This document shows positions 7,884-18,320 of a stretch of 64,000 bases of DNA, one piece after another. The notes below the pieces were generated by a model. The model did not search any database and was not told the DNA's origin. It saw nothing but the letters and a program-made list of their open reading frames with translations. The position numbers and the translations under genes are program-made. Position 1 is the stretch's first letter. The number at the start of each line of letters is the position of its first letter. Origin of the DNA: Cyanobacteria bacterium FACHB-DQ100 (lineage in GTDB: Bacteria; Cyanobacteriota; Cyanobacteriia; Leptolyngbyales; Leptolyngbyaceae); NCBI GenBank assembly GCA_014695195.1, contig JACJNW010000028.1, positions 62,001-126,000 of the forward strand, read 5' to 3'.

Positions 7884-9494
7884 CTAATTTGCGGTTTGAG
7901 ATGCGACAGCTTGCTTGTTCTCTGTGATCTGCAACGACGCATACAGGCGATTAAGCGCATTCACGTATGCTTGTGCCGACGCGACGATGATATCGGTGTT
8001 GGCAGAGTGCCCGGAGAAAATCCGATCGCCATACTTCAACCGAATCGTGACTTCGCCGATCGCGTCAATTCCGGCTGTCACTGACTGCACCGAGAATTCG
8101 ATCAGTTGGTTTGGGACGTTGACGACGCGGTTAATCGCTTTGTAAACGGCATCAACTGGGCCTGTTCCGGTTGCGGCATCAGTCAACTCTTGACCGTCAG
8201 GATTGATCAAGCGAACGGTTGCAGTCGGGCAAGTGGTGTTCCCACAAGAGACTTGAACCAGTTCCAAGCGGAAGAGGTCGGGGACTTGTTGAACTTCGTC
8301 GTTGACGATCGACTCTAGATCGCGATCAGTGACTTCTTTTTTCTTATCGGCAAGTTCTTTGAACCGGACAAAGGCTTTGTTGATTTCCTGGTCGGTTAGC
8401 TCAAATCCGAGTTCGTTCAGACGAGAGCGGAAAGCGTTACGACCAGAGTGTTTACCCAAAACTAAAAGCGTATCGGTTAGACCGATCGTTTTCGCGTCCA
8501 TGATTTCGTAGGTTTGCCGATTCTTTAGCATTCCATCTTGGTGAATGCCAGATTCGTGGGCGAAAGCGTTGGCACCGACGATCGCTTTATTCGGCTGCAC
8601 CAACATCCCTGTCAGGTTGGACACCATGCGCGAGGTTTTGTAGATCTCTTGGGTGTTGATGTGGGTAAGCGGCGCTTCGGATTCTGCCGGACGACCGAGG
8701 TAAGGGTTAAAGTACGATCGCCGCACATGCAGCGCCATCACCAGTTCTTCAAGTGAAGCATTTCCAGCCCGTTCTCCGATGCCGTTGATCGTGCATTCAA
8801 GCTGACGCGCTCCGTTTTTCACAGCTTCGAGGAAGCAAGCGACGGCTAATCCTAAATCATTGTGACCGTGAACGGAAATGATAGCCTGATCGACGTTGGG
8901 AACGTTTTGTTTAATGCCGCGAATCATGTCACCGAATTCGCTCGGTGTCATGTAGCCGACCGTATCGGGAATGTTGATCGTTTTAGCACCAGCGGCGATC
9001 GCGGCTTCTAGCACTTGATACAGATATTCGGGATCAGACCGAGCCGCATCCATCGGCGAAAATTCTACATCATCGACGAAGGATTTCGCATAGGCGACCA
9101 TTTCTTGCGCGATCGTCAATACTTCCGCGCGGGATTTCTTCAGTTGATACTCCAGGTGAATATCAGAAGTGGAGATAAAGGTGTGAATTCTGGGTTTTGC
9201 CGCAGGTTTGAGCGCTTCAGCCGCCGCTTTGATGTCTGCGGGAATTGCACGGGCTAAGCTACAGATCGTAGGCCCGTCTGGAGTGCCAACCGCTTGAGCG
9301 ATTTTCTGTACCGCTTCAAAATCTCCAGGGCTGGCAAAAGCAAACCCCGCTTCGATAATGTCTACACCGAGTCGAGCAAGCTGACGCGCGATCGTAAGTT
9401 TTTCATCCACATGCAGGGTTGCGCCAGGGCACTGTTCGCCATCGCGCAGAGTGGTATCGAAAATCAGAATGCGATCGGAATGAGATGCGTTCAT
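7884..9494 (-). CDS. leuA: 2-isopropylmalate synthase
   Basis: Condenses acetyl-CoA with 2-oxoisovalerate, the first committed step of leucine synthesis, in the cytosol. 536 residues from the ATG at 9494 ([20 protein letters not shown]); thirteen further in-frame codons upstream lack family character. The DRE-TIM barrel (about residues 8-280) carries [10 protein letters not shown] with the metal-binding Asp, HGHNDLGLA and [18 protein letters not shown]. The C-terminal LeuA dimer/allosteric domain (about 390-515) follows and includes GNTTCPTA and TGTGPVDAV, so leucine feedback inhibition is expected. Other leucine genes are not adjacent. 148 bp separate it from the upstream NYN gene, and a strong terminator follows. 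Confidence 0.96.
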   Translation of the reverse strand: MNASHSDRILIFDTTLRDGEQCPGATLHVDEKLTIARQLARLGVDIIEAGFAFASPGDFEAVQKIAQAVGTPDGPTICSLARAIPADIKAAAEALKPAAKPRIHTFISTSDIHLEYQLKKSRAEVLTIAQEMVAYAKSFVDDVEFSPMDAARSDPEYLYQVLEAAIAAGAKTINIPDTVGYMTPSEFGDMIRGIKQNVPNVDQAIISVHGHNDLGLAVACFLEAVKNGARQLECTINGIGERAGNASLEELVMALHVRRSYFNPYLGRPAESEAPLTHINTQEIYKTSRMVSNLTGMLVQPNKAIVGANAFAHESGIHQDGMLKNRQTYEIMDAKTIGLTDTLLVLGKHSGRNAFRSRLNELGFELTDQEINKAFVRFKELADKKKEVTDRDLESIVNDEVQQVPDLFRLELVQVSCGNTTCPTATVRLINPDGQELTDAATGTGPVDAVYKAINRVVNVPNQLIEFSVQSVTAGIDAIGEVTIRLKYGDRIFSGHSANTDIIVASAQAYVNALNRLYASLQITENKQAVASQTAN

Positions 9495-9642
9495 AGCTCG
9501 ACTAGGTGTAGTGTATGTGTCGTAAAGAAACAATCAATTCAATTGCGCTTTCCAAACCGTTGGAACACAGCGACAAAAGAATTTCTGTCGTGATTGTAAC
9601 CCTTATTGTAGTACGCTGCCTTGTCGAGTCAGAGAAGCTTGA

Positions 9643-10161
9643 CTAATAATCGGCTTTTTCAATATAGGAGCGAATATCGTTGAGATCGATATAGCGATCG
9701 GTGACATTCCGTAATTCCCGCGCAATCATCCCCTCGGTTGAGACGACTGTAATATGCGTGTTTTTCGAGCGCAATTGCTCGATCGCTCGCTCAAAATCAC
9801 CGTCGCCGCTAAACAGAATCACGCGATCGTACTGCTCCACGGTATTAAACATATCGACCACAATTTCAATATCAAGATTCGCTTTTTGCGAATATCGACC
9901 CGAAGAATCGTCGTAATATTCCTTGAGAATTTTAGTCCGCACCGTGTAGCCTAAACTGATCAAAGCATCTCGAAAGCCGCGCTGGTCTTGGGGATCTTTC
10001 AATCCGGTATACCAGTAGGCGTTAATCAATTCAACGTTTTTTTCTGCTGTGAAGTGTTCTAATACGCGCTTGGGATCAAAAAACCAGCCATTCTTTTGCT
10101 GTGCATAGAACATATTGTTTCCGTCTACAAAAATAGAAAGACGGTTCATCGAGTAATGCAT
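9643..10161 (-). CDS. LabA-like NYN-domain protein (PIN-like nuclease fold)
   Basis: 172 residues from the ATG at 10161 (MHYSMNRLSIF); the ATG four codons later is equally possible. It matches the NYN/DUF88 family, which includes LabA, a protein linked to feedback of circadian output in Synechococcus. Acidic residues of the PIN-like active site are visible in FVDGNNMFY, KANLDIEIVVDMF and FSGDGDFERAI, so metal-dependent RNA cleavage is plausible but not shown for this protein. Longer upstream frames (to 10281) have no family character. It lies 148 bp upstream of leuA on the same strand and has a long, empty 5' region. Confidence 0.85.
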   Translation of the reverse strand: MHYSMNRLSIFVDGNNMFYAQQKNGWFFDPKRVLEHFTAEKNVELINAYWYTGLKDPQDQRGFRDALISLGYTVRTKILKEYYDDSSGRYSQKANLDIEIVVDMFNTVEQYDRVILFSGDGDFERAIEQLRSKNTHITVVSTEGMIARELRNVTDRYIDLNDIRSYIEKADY

Positions 10162-10721
10162 AGAAGCTAAAGACCTAGAATTTGTAGAAGCAAAAATGAG
10201 AATAATTAATTTTAACAACGGAAAACTGAGAGCGGACTGAAAAATCGCAGGATCTCTTTCAGCCCTTTCATCACCTGCCATCGATCCGCTAGCAGGAACT
10301 AACTCTTTTCCGTTTAGAAATACAAGCTAGCCGTTCTTAGTCCGCTCTGCCATCGTGATGCCCCCACACAAATCCGCTCTGTTTTAAGGTGAGATAGAAC
10401 CAGAGCGCAGGTGTTGACCGACGCGATCGAGCGCAATTATCGCTAAACTGTAGGGGTTTTCCTAACATTTTGAACCAGCTTTATATCGTAGTAAGAAATA
10501 GTGCTTAACATTAGTTAATTAGAGCAGTTAGAACAGTTCCTCAGCTATTAGGCGGATTTTTTAGAGAATTTATAGTTGTACTGACTCTTTTTTATAGCCG
10601 ACCTGCGTGACTTGTAAGATTGCGGGATTAGAGGATTGCGATAAAACGATCGTAATGACAAAATCGTCCTGAATCGTGCTGAAGGCGCTTGATTAATCAA
10701 ACACGCCCGGATCTCTCAGTC
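10162..10721. other. Divergent intergenic region, 560 bp
   Basis: No gene recognised. It separates the LabA-like gene (minus) from the CHASE2 kinase (plus) and must hold both promoters. It is AT-rich in the middle and has scattered CGATCG sites, but I find no strong hairpin with a T run and no tRNA. The length is unusual for this otherwise compact window, so a small RNA is possible but cannot be supported. Confidence 0.5.
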
Positions 10722-13193
10722 ATGTCAAAAAAAGTAACTCCTTCTCTTCTTCGAGCCTTATCGCTGACACTACGTTCTGGACTATTTCGGCAAACGACTG
10801 TTAAACAACCTGAGAATCCGACCACTGAGACGATGCCGATCGAGGCGTATGACGAGTACAAACGCGATCGCGCCATTGCGGTGACGGAAACTGCTGGCAA
10901 CAAGCGCGACCCTCAATTTGGGCAATGGGGGCAATGGGGGCACGGGCTAATGCTGGGCTGTGCGATCGTCGCGGGATTAATCACCGCAACTCAGCCGAAA
11001 TTTGCCCAGTCTTGGGAGCGTCAGACCCAAAGCGCGATGTTTAAAGTTCGGGGAGCGGTGGCCACTCCGGATAATATTGTGATTTTGGCGATCGACGATG
11101 AGACACTGCTGCAATTGTCGGGATCGAGTCGGTTGTTGCGTCGGAGTGCGTATGCACGGGCGATCGATCGCGTGATGAAGGCAGGAGCGAAAACAGTCGG
11201 TGTCAATTTACTGCTGGATTTACCGAGTTTTAGTCAGACTGAAACTTCTACCGATTGCAGCGATCCCAAGCAGCAAATTGCCGAGGACGATCGCGCTTTA
11301 CAGCAAGTTTTACAGCGCTACGATGGGCGGGTTACGTTATCGGTAAACAGCGATCGGCTTGATAACCGTCAGGGTGAGCAAATGCGGCTGGCGTTGCCGT
11401 TCTGCCCGTTCCGAACGCCGAACGCTTCCTACGGATTTATTGAATATCGTACAGAGCCAAACGAGAAGATTCATCGGTTGGGCAGTGAAGCGGTCAAGTA
11501 TGAGCGATCGTCGCCTGAGATAGCAGCTTTGTTTGATGAGGAAAGGATTATTTCATTTGCAGACGCGACCTTGCGATCGGCAAAGCTTCAACCTGCGCCC
11601 CCAAAGGGCAACACGATCTTTTTTTACGGGGGAGATGGAACCTTTAGTAGAACAACAATTCCGTTTTGGACTGTGTTGTCTGAGGAGAATTGGAACAGCG
11701 ATTTTCTTAGACGAGGCGAGATCTTTAAAGACAAGATTGTTTTAATCGGTTCGACGGCTTCTAATGTTAGTGGTGAGGAAAATACGCCTGTGGGCAGGAT
11801 GCCCGCCGTTGAAATTCACGCCAACGCGATCGCCACGCTGCTCGAAAATAAATCGATTCGCGATGCGTTGCCGAATTCAGTCATTGCAGGAGCGGCGATC
11901 GCCGGATTGGTTCTGATTGCTGGATTGATTCAAACCCAAGCCAAACACCCTACAGCAAGATTGGGGTGGGCAGGTGCGATCGCGTTCTTTTGGGCAGGGG
12001 TGGGATATGCGGCGTTTACGCAGGGATTGATGATTCTACCGATCGCGGTTCCAGTCGGAGCTATTCTGTTGACGGGTGTTTCATACTTGGGAACAGGACT
12101 CGCGCATGACTATCGCAACAAGCGCCAACTTCGCAAGCGGCTAAAGCAGTTTGCAAGAACACCGATGGTGCAGGAGATTATTCGCGATCATGATGAGTAT
12201 AAAGGCTTGCTCCAAGAACACGAGCAGGAAATTATCGGTAAAAAACTGAGTGGACGCTACAGAATTACGCGAATCATTGGTTCAGGCGGTTTTGGTCAAA
12301 CTTATCTAGCCGAGGATACCCAGCGCCCCGGGAATCCGGCTTGTGTTGTGAAACATCTGCGACCGACAAGCAACAATCCGAGGCATTTACCCTTAGCCCG
12401 TCGCTTGTTCAAATCCGAAGCTGACAGCCTAGAACGTTTAGGAAAGCATGATCAGATTCCTCAACTGCTGGCAAATTTTGAAGAGGACGGAGAGTTTTAT
12501 CTGATTCAAGAGTTTATTGAGGGAACGCTCTTGAGCGAGGATCTGACGATCGGACGACATTTACCGGAAGCGCGGCTCGTCGCACTGCTGCGAGATCTGA
12601 TCGAGATCCTCAAGTTTGTGCATGATCACAAGGTGATTCACCGCGACATCAAGCCAAGCAATCTGATTGTGCGATCGAGCGATCAGCAATTAGTTTTAAT
12701 TGATTTCGGTGCGGTGAAAGAACTGCATCATCAACTCACCGAAAGCGCGATCGCCACTGCGACGATCGGCATTGGAACGCAGGGTTATATGCCGCCGGAA
12801 CAATGTGCAGGAAATCCACGCTTTAATAGCGATCTCTATGCAGTGGGAATGATTGGAATTCAAGCGCTGACAGGATTACCGCCGAGCCACCTCAAAGAAG
12901 ATCCAGAGACCGGTGAGATTATTTGGCGCGATCGGGCGATCGTCAGCGGTTCGCTGGCTGCCATTCTCACTAAGTTAGTCCATCGTGATTTTCGGCACCG
13001 CTATCAATCGGCAGAAGCGGTGCTTGAAGATTTGAGTCAGTTAACCAATCTAACAACCTTGTCGCTGCCGCCGGAATTTTTTGCCGCCATAGAGATTGAG
13101 GTTGAGGATGATATCACAACAACGCGCCCTTGGCCTCAGACCTTTGGAGAAGAGGAACTACCGCCAACAGAGCCACCCCCAGAGCATAAGTAG
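10722..13193 (+). CDS. CHASE2-domain serine/threonine protein kinase, membrane-bound
   Basis: 823 residues from the ATG at 10722 (MSKKVTPS); a TTG 11 codons upstream is less likely. A basic cytosolic start precedes one membrane helix (about 75-90, LMLGCAIVAGLITATQ). A CHASE2 extracytoplasmic sensor follows (about 95-380), then three membrane helices (about 385-460) typical of CHASE2 proteins. The C-terminal Hanks kinase (about 510-780) has the Gly loop GSGGFGQTYLAED, the lysine in CVVKHL, the catalytic HRDIKPSNL and an intact DFG, so it should be active. The tail is acidic and Pro-rich. Ligand and targets are unknown. The downstream gene is convergent, with its stop 21 bp away. Confidence 0.92.
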   Translation: MSKKVTPSLLRALSLTLRSGLFRQTTVKQPENPTTETMPIEAYDEYKRDRAIAVTETAGNKRDPQFGQWGQWGHGLMLGCAIVAGLITATQPKFAQSWERQTQSAMFKVRGAVATPDNIVILAIDDETLLQLSGSSRLLRRSAYARAIDRVMKAGAKTVGVNLLLDLPSFSQTETSTDCSDPKQQIAEDDRALQQVLQRYDGRVTLSVNSDRLDNRQGEQMRLALPFCPFRTPNASYGFIEYRTEPNEKIHRLGSEAVKYERSSPEIAALFDEERIISFADATLRSAKLQPAPPKGNTIFFYGGDGTFSRTTIPFWTVLSEENWNSDFLRRGEIFKDKIVLIGSTASNVSGEENTPVGRMPAVEIHANAIATLLENKSIRDALPNSVIAGAAIAGLVLIAGLIQTQAKHPTARLGWAGAIAFFWAGVGYAAFTQGLMILPIAVPVGAILLTGVSYLGTGLAHDYRNKRQLRKRLKQFARTPMVQEIIRDHDEYKGLLQEHEQEIIGKKLSGRYRITRIIGSGGFGQTYLAEDTQRPGNPACVVKHLRPTSNNPRHLPLARRLFKSEADSLERLGKHDQIPQLLANFEEDGEFYLIQEFIEGTLLSEDLTIGRHLPEARLVALLRDLIEILKFVHDHKVIHRDIKPSNLIVRSSDQQLVLIDFGAVKELHHQLTESAIATATIGIGTQGYMPPEQCAGNPRFNSDLYAVGMIGIQALTGLPPSHLKEDPETGEIIWRDRAIVSGSLAAILTKLVHRDFRHRYQSAEAVLEDLSQLTNLTTLSLPPEFFAAIEIEVEDDITTTRPWPQTFGEEELPPTEPPPEHK

Positions 13194-13216
13194 AAGGATC
13201 GGACTTCAGCCTTCTA
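13191..13216. other. Small hairpin spanning both convergent stop codons
   Basis: TAGAAGG (13191-13197) pairs perfectly with CCTTCTA (13210-13216). The left arm contains the TAG of the kinase gene and the right arm the TAG of the opposing gene. There is no T run, so a terminator role is uncertain. Confidence 0.35.
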
Positions 13217-13705
13217 GAGCGAGAAGTTAATCACATTTTGAGTCGTCTGCTCCAGAAACCCTTGATCCGTCTGAACCTGATACGTCTGGATCGACGATCG
13301 TACCGGAGCAAGAATCTCGCCACCCGCATTCTGAACACCCTGAGGAACGAACACCAACTGAGGTAAGGAATCAGTACCACCGCCCCCGATTCTTCGCGGC
13401 AATTGTGCAGTCAAAGCGTAGCCAATTTCCAGCGATCGCGGTAAGCCATGCGCGGCAGTTTGAGCGATCGTCACGCCAGCTCCCTGAGTAAAAGACGAAG
13501 TATATTGCGGCGGTCTTTGAATCACAAGCAATTGAGGCGGCGCTTGATAAGGAGCAATCACCTGAGTTGCAGTAGAGTTGCCAACCTGCGAGGATGTGAG
13601 AGACGACTGAGGAATTGCAAAACTGGGTAAACTGCTGACGGCAATTAAAGTTGAAGCGAGAACGGTCGATCGAACCCAATCAAAACCAAAGTGTAGAGAG
13701 TGCAT
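13214..13705 (-). CDS. Secreted protein of unknown function
   Basis: 163 residues from the ATG at 13705 (MHSLHFGFDW). A signal peptide is clear: a basic start, the hydrophobic core STVLASTLIAVSSL, and probable cleavage after SFA near residue 30. The mature part is rich in Gln, Ser, Thr and Pro, without cysteines, and contains a Gly-rich turn (RRIGGGGTD). No domain recognised. Oriented divergently from hpnA with 133 bp between starts, and convergent with the CHASE2 kinase. Confidence 0.7.
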   Translation of the reverse strand: MHSLHFGFDWVRSTVLASTLIAVSSLPSFAIPQSSLTSSQVGNSTATQVIAPYQAPPQLLVIQRPPQYTSSFTQGAGVTIAQTAAHGLPRSLEIGYALTAQLPRRIGGGGTDSLPQLVFVPQGVQNAGGEILAPVRSSIQTYQVQTDQGFLEQTTQNVINFSL

Positions 13706-13838
13706 GATAGAGCTTCCAATGTTGAAAGGACGGTTGCAGAGCAAAACCGAACAATTTTCCTCACTCCACAAGCAAGCTTTAGCCGAATTATAGATTTAGG
13801 ATTCTGGTATCAAATCAACCAACGGTTTTATTTAACGT

Positions 13839-14831
13839 ATGAAAGCATTCGTCACAGGCAGTACAGGCTTTGTCGGAGCAAACCTCGTTCGGCTGATGCT
13901 CGAAGAAGGGTTTGAAGTGCGATCGCTGGTACGCCCTAATAGCCGATTGGACAATCTTAAAGGCTTAGAAGTTGAGATTGTGCAGGGTGATCTCCTGGAT
14001 GAGAATCTGAGCGAATTGATGCGGGGCTGTCAGGTGCTGTTTCATGTTGCCGCGCACTACTCCTTGTGGCAACGCGATCGAGCGAGCCTTTACCAAAGCA
14101 ATGTTCTCGGAACGCGGAATGTGTTAGCGGCAGCGAGAACAGCAGGCATTGAGCGATCGGTCTATACCAGTTCAGTGGCAGCGATCGGTGTTGATCCCAG
14201 CGGCCAGCCGACAACCGAACAATATCAATCTCCGGTGGAAAAGCTAATTGGTCACTACAAACAATCCAAATACTGGGCAGAACAAGAAGCGATCAAAGCA
14301 GTACAGTCCGGTCAAGATGTGGTGATTGTTAATCCCAGTACGCCGATCGGTGCGTATGACATCAAGCCTACGCCAACCGGGGATATTGTGCTGCGGTTTT
14401 TACAGCGTCGAATGCCTTCTTATGTTGAAACAGGCTTGAACCTTGTGCATGTGCGCGATGTCGCTTGGGGACATTTGCTCGCACTCCAAAAAGGCAAAAC
14501 AGGCGATCGTTATATTTTAGGCAATCAGAATCTCAGCCTGAAGCAAATGTTAGAGGAACTCAGTCAAATCACAGGGTTAAGCGCTCCAGCGCGATCAGTG
14601 CCCCTATGGTTGCCGCTGACCGTTGCGTGGATTGATGAAGCGGTGTTGACAAAATTTGGCAAAGCGCCATCCATCCCGATCGACGGCGTGAGAATGTCCA
14701 AGCAACCGATGTATTACAACCCAGAAAAAGCCATCCGGGAATTGGGACTGCCCCAAACGCCAATTCGCGCCGCTTTAAAAGATGCCGTACACTGGTTTCA
14801 ATACATCCATCAGGACACAGTGAGGAGATAG
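13839..14831 (+). CDS. hpnA: Hopanoid-associated sugar epimerase (NAD-dependent, SDR family)
   Basis: 330 residues. An extended short-chain dehydrogenase with nucleotide-binding TGSTGFVG at 6-13, [10 protein letters not shown], the catalytic-type YTSSVAAIG strand and a Tyr-x-x-x-Lys motif in [10 protein letters not shown]. The sequence has the character of HpnA, the epimerase found in hopanoid gene clusters. The assignment is strengthened by hpnH starting two bases after its stop. Its exact sugar substrate in hopanoid side-chain building is not established. The squalene-hopene cyclase gene is not in the window. Confidence 0.88.
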   Translation: MKAFVTGSTGFVGANLVRLMLEEGFEVRSLVRPNSRLDNLKGLEVEIVQGDLLDENLSELMRGCQVLFHVAAHYSLWQRDRASLYQSNVLGTRNVLAAARTAGIERSVYTSSVAAIGVDPSGQPTTEQYQSPVEKLIGHYKQSKYWAEQEAIKAVQSGQDVVIVNPSTPIGAYDIKPTPTGDIVLRFLQRRMPSYVETGLNLVHVRDVAWGHLLALQKGKTGDRYILGNQNLSLKQMLEELSQITGLSAPARSVPLWLPLTVAWIDEAVLTKFGKAPSIPIDGVRMSKQPMYYNPEKAIRELGLPQTPIRAALKDAVHWFQYIHQDTVRR

Positions 14832-14833
14832 CG

Positions 14834-15847
14834 ATGGGAGTTCCCCTACAGCAAGTCGTCGGAGTGGGTTCTTATTTAGTCAAGCAGCGCCTAATGGGTC
14901 GCAAGCGCTTTCCATTGGTGTTAATGCTTGAACCGCTTTTTCGCTGCAATCTCGCGTGTACGGGCTGCGGTAAAATCCAGCATCCCGTCGAAGTGCTGAA
15001 GCAAAATTTAACTCCTGAACAATGTTTTGCAGCCGCTGAAGAGTGTGGTGCTCCAGTGGTGTCGATTCCAGGCGGTGAACCATTGCTGCACCCGCAGATT
15101 GCAGAAATTGTTCAGGGATTGGTCGATCGCAAGAAATTTATCTATCTCTGCACCAATGGACTGTTGCTAGAGAAAAGCCTCGATAAGTTCAAGCCTTCGC
15201 CTTATTTCACGTTTATGGTGCATTTAGACGGAATGCGCGAGTTGCATGATCAGTGTGTCGATCGTAAAGGGGTGTTCGATACTGCTGTGAAAGCCATTAA
15301 AGCAGCAAAGGCGAGAGGTTTCCAAGTTAACACCAACACGACGATTTTCGACGGTGCTAATCCCAAAGAAATGCACGAATTCTTCGATTTTCTGACTGAG
15401 CTTGGTGTGGATGGAATGCAACTTTCTCCGGGATATTCTTACGAATGGGCACCGGATCAGGATCATTTCCTCAAGCGCGAACAAACGAAAGCATTGTTCC
15501 GCCAGATTCTGGCACCGCTGAAGTTGGGTAAGAAGTGGAACTTTAGCCATAATCCATTGTTTCTTGATTTTCTCATTGGTGAGAAAGACTATGAGTGTAC
15601 GCCTTGGGGCAGTCCGAGCTATAGCGTTTTGGGCTGGCAAAAGCCTTGTTATTTGTTGAACGAAGGACATTACAAGACTTTCCAAGAGCTACTGGATCAC
15701 ACCGATTGGAGCCAATACGGGCGTAAGAGTGGAAATCCAAAGTGTGCGGATTGCATGGTGCATTGTGGATATGAGCCGACTGCGGCGATGGATGCGATGC
15801 AGCCTCAAAATATTGGACGGGCAGTGACTTCGGTGTTGGGCGGATAG
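14834..15847 (+). CDS. hpnH: Adenosyl-hopene transferase (radical SAM)
   Basis: Joins a 5'-deoxyadenosyl group to diploptene, giving adenosylhopane, the first step towards C35 bacteriohopanepolyols. 337 residues, full length. The radical SAM cluster motif CxxxCxxC is Cys38, Cys42 and Cys45 ([12 protein letters not shown]), followed by the SAM-binding [11 protein letters not shown] second Cys group near the end ([13 protein letters not shown]) is also typical of HpnH. AGGAG lies within the last codons of hpnA, so the two genes are translationally linked. Confidence 0.95.
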   Translation: MGVPLQQVVGVGSYLVKQRLMGRKRFPLVLMLEPLFRCNLACTGCGKIQHPVEVLKQNLTPEQCFAAAEECGAPVVSIPGGEPLLHPQIAEIVQGLVDRKKFIYLCTNGLLLEKSLDKFKPSPYFTFMVHLDGMRELHDQCVDRKGVFDTAVKAIKAAKARGFQVNTNTTIFDGANPKEMHEFFDFLTELGVDGMQLSPGYSYEWAPDQDHFLKREQTKALFRQILAPLKLGKKWNFSHNPLFLDFLIGEKDYECTPWGSPSYSVLGWQKPCYLLNEGHYKTFQELLDHTDWSQYGRKSGNPKCADCMVHCGYEPTAAMDAMQPQNIGRAVTSVLGG

Positions 15848-15866
15848 TGAACTTCGTTCTACGATA

Positions 15867-15931
15867 ATCAGCTTTGAAGACGCGATTAGAAGCTTCGCTG
15901 CACCTACGGTGTTCGCGTCTTTAAAGCTGAT
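15867..15931. terminator. Long imperfect inverted repeat between convergent genes, probable bidirectional terminator
   Basis: ATCAGCTTTGAAGACGCGA (15867-15885) pairs with TCGCGTCTTTAAAGCTGAT (15913-15931). 18 of 19 positions match, and the exception can be a G-U pair. The 27-nt loop has a smaller AGAAGCTTC palindrome. There is no long T tract on either side. Confidence 0.6.
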
Positions 15932-15963
15932 CTGCTCGTGATTGAAACATCAGATAGATTCAG

Positions 15964-17859
15964 TTAAGCGATCGCCCCACACACTTGGCGCATCGTACTT
16001 AGAAGCTCTTCAGCCGTATAAGGCTTTTGCAAGAATCGATCCGCCTCTTTCGTTGCCGCCGTTTGCGATCGCGAAACAATGCCACTGATTGCAATCACTT
16101 TAACCTGTGAGTTAATTTCATACAGTCGATCGATTGTGGTTGCACCATCCATCACCGGCATCATCATATCCACCAGCACGACCTGGATATCCTTTTGATG
16201 CTGATGATAGAGAGCGATCGCTTCGCTACCGTTAGCTGCGGTTAACACTTGATAATGATACGCCTCTAACAAAGCCTTGCTGCTTTCTCGAATTGCCGCT
16301 TCATCATCCACAATCAGCACCAACTCTTCATGTCCGGACAAAATTTCTGCGGCTTGGGGTTCCTGAACATTCATTGCCATTACTGCGGGCAAAAATAGAT
16401 CGAACTGCGTTCCCTGCCCTACCTTACTGTTGACGCTCACAAACCCACCGTGACCTTGGATAATTCCTAGCACCGTCGAAAGACCAAGACCTGTTCCTTT
16501 ACCAATCTCTTTTGTCGTAAAAAACGGCTCAAAGATGCGATCGACGACCTCCGGAGGAATGCCTGTTCCGGTGTCGGCAACCGTGAGTTTTACAAACGAA
16601 CCCACTCGCGCATCCAGATTTGCTTGGGCATACGCTTGATCAACTAATTGATTTTCAGCCGAAATGGTTAGTGTTCCGCCGTCTGGCATCGCATCACGGG
16701 CATTCACACAGAGGTTCATAAGCACCTGATGAAGCTGGGTTGCGTTACCCCCGATCGACCATAAGCTCCCGGCGATTTTGGTTTCGATCGTGATCGACTT
16801 TGGAAAGGTTTCCTGGGCAATCTGCTGTGTTTCAAGAATCAAAGGTTCTAATTGCAGTACGGCTTGTTCGCCCTCAACTCCGCGGGCAAACAATAGAACC
16901 TGCTTCACTAAAGCAGCTCCACGCTTCGCGTTCGTCTCCAACATCTTTAACAATCGCTGATTCCGTTCGTCCAGATGCGGAAACTTAAACTGTAACAATT
17001 GTGCGGTTGCTAGAATCGGTGTGAGAATGTTGTTGAGGTCATGCGCTAGACCGCTCGCTAAAGTTCCAATGCTTTCCATGCGCTGAACTCGCAAAAACTG
17101 CGCCTCTAGCTTCTTCTTCTCGGTGACATCGGTACTCACGACTAAGATTGATTTTGGCTGATCATCATCGCCGCGCACCAGCGACCAACGGCTCTCGACG
17201 GTGACAGTTTTGCCGCTCTTAGTGGTACGTTGCAGCTCGCCTGACCATTCTCCCTGCTCAAAGAGGATGCTCTGAGCCGCTCTAGGGGCAAACTCGGAGT
17301 TGGGAGAAAGCGATTCATGAGTTCGACCGACAATTTCCGCCGCACACCAGCCGTAGAGCCGCTCTGCACCCTTATTCCAGAATAAGATCCGTCCGTCTAA
17401 ATCCTGAACTAAAATCGCATCGGTGGCAATATCCAGCAGTGCTGCTTGCTCTCGAATCTTTTGTTCGGCGCGTTTACGCTCGATCGCATATCGAATCGAT
17501 CGCACCAGCACATCGCCCGTGACTTGATCTTTTACTAGATAATCCTGTGCGCCACTTTGCACCGCATGGTTCGCCAGAGTCTCATCATTCAACCCCGTGA
17601 TCACTACAATCGGAGTGTTGCGATCGCGCTGATGCAATTGAATAAACGTCTCTAGTCCTTGGGCATCCGGTAAAGACAGATCGAGCAAAATGACATCAAA
17701 GCTCTGTGCCTGAAGCTGTTGTAAGCCCTGGCTTAATCGCTCAACCTGAATCAACTCAAATCGGGCTGAGCGCACCTCAACCAACAGCTCCTGCAATAAC
17801 CGAGCATCGCCAGGATTGTCTTCGATCAGCAACACTTTAATCAAAGGGATATCTATCAT
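15964..17859 (-). CDS. Hybrid sensor histidine kinase: REC-PAS-HisKA-HATPase-REC
   Basis: 631 residues from the ATG at 17859 ([18 protein letters not shown]). Order: receiver (about 5-120, phospho-Asp in VILLDLSLP), PAS (about 140-255, [16 protein letters not shown]), NtrB-like HisKA with the phospho-His in [11 protein letters not shown] (near 273), HATPase (about 375-490, N box [10 protein letters not shown] boxes DTGTGIP and GKGTGLGLS), and a C-terminal receiver (about 505-620, [13 protein letters not shown]). Both receivers look phosphorylatable. No membrane helix, so it is cytosolic. The start lies two bases after the stop of the Rcp1-type gene. It is the last gene of the six-gene signalling operon. 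Confidence 0.93.
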   Translation of the reverse strand: MIDIPLIKVLLIEDNPGDARLLQELLVEVRSARFELIQVERLSQGLQQLQAQSFDVILLDLSLPDAQGLETFIQLHQRDRNTPIVVITGLNDETLANHAVQSGAQDYLVKDQVTGDVLVRSIRYAIERKRAEQKIREQAALLDIATDAILVQDLDGRILFWNKGAERLYGWCAAEIVGRTHESLSPNSEFAPRAAQSILFEQGEWSGELQRTTKSGKTVTVESRWSLVRGDDDQPKSILVVSTDVTEKKKLEAQFLRVQRMESIGTLASGLAHDLNNILTPILATAQLLQFKFPHLDERNQRLLKMLETNAKRGAALVKQVLLFARGVEGEQAVLQLEPLILETQQIAQETFPKSITIETKIAGSLWSIGGNATQLHQVLMNLCVNARDAMPDGGTLTISAENQLVDQAYAQANLDARVGSFVKLTVADTGTGIPPEVVDRIFEPFFTTKEIGKGTGLGLSTVLGIIQGHGGFVSVNSKVGQGTQFDLFLPAVMAMNVQEPQAAEILSGHEELVLIVDDEAAIRESSKALLEAYHYQVLTAANGSEAIALYHQHQKDIQVVLVDMMMPVMDGATTIDRLYEINSQVKVIAISGIVSRSQTAATKEADRFLQKPYTAEELLSTMRQVCGAIA

Positions 17860-17861
17860 TT

Positions 17862-18305
17862 TTATTCTGGTGGAAGTTTCACAGTGGTTAGCCAGAATGC
17901 CTCTATCGATCGAACCACTTTTATAAATTGTTCGAGGTCGATTGGTTTTGTAATGTAACAATTGGCGTGAAAGTCATAAGCGCGGAGAATATCTTCCTCG
18001 GCTTGAGAAGTGGTCAAGACAACAACTGGAATCCGTCTAAAGTCAGAACTGAGCTTTATTTCTTCTAGCACTTCTCGCCCGGATTTGCGCGGCAAATTTA
18101 AATCCAGCAAAATCAAATCCGGGCGAGGCACACGGGCGAATCTTCCTTGGTGGTGCAAAAAGTCGATCGCTTGCACCCCATCTTCAACCACGCTTAAACG
18201 GCTGAAGATTTTTCCTTCTTTCAAAACTTCTTCGGTGAGCCTGACATCGCCAGGGTTGTCTTCAATGAGCAAAATCTCGACTTGTCGATCAAGAGAGCTG
18301 TTCAA
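17862..18305 (-). CDS. Rcp1-type single-domain response regulator
   Basis: 147 residues, one receiver domain and no output domain. Acidic pocket in IEDNPGD, phospho-Asp in LILLDLNLPRKSG, switch Thr in VLTTS, and conserved Lys in ITKPIDL. The sequence is of the Rcp1 type, the class paired with cyanobacterial phytochrome Cph1. The start is TTG at 18305, supported by GGAG nine bases upstream; no ATG is available before the domain. It follows the REC-PAS-GAF kinase by 15 bp, which makes that kinase its likely phosphodonor. Such regulators usually act through protein contacts or as phosphorelay shuttles. Confidence 0.92.
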   Translation of the reverse strand: MNSSLDRQVEILLIEDNPGDVRLTEEVLKEGKIFSRLSVVEDGVQAIDFLHHQGRFARVPRPDLILLDLNLPRKSGREVLEEIKLSSDFRRIPVVVLTTSQAEEDILRAYDFHANCYITKPIDLEQFIKVVRSIEAFWLTTVKLPPE

Positions 18306-18320
18306 GGCGGGTGACTCCGT

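Noticed and set aside
15224-15685. 153-codon frame antisense to hpnH
   Set aside because: Entirely inside a strongly supported radical SAM gene and without recognisable domains.
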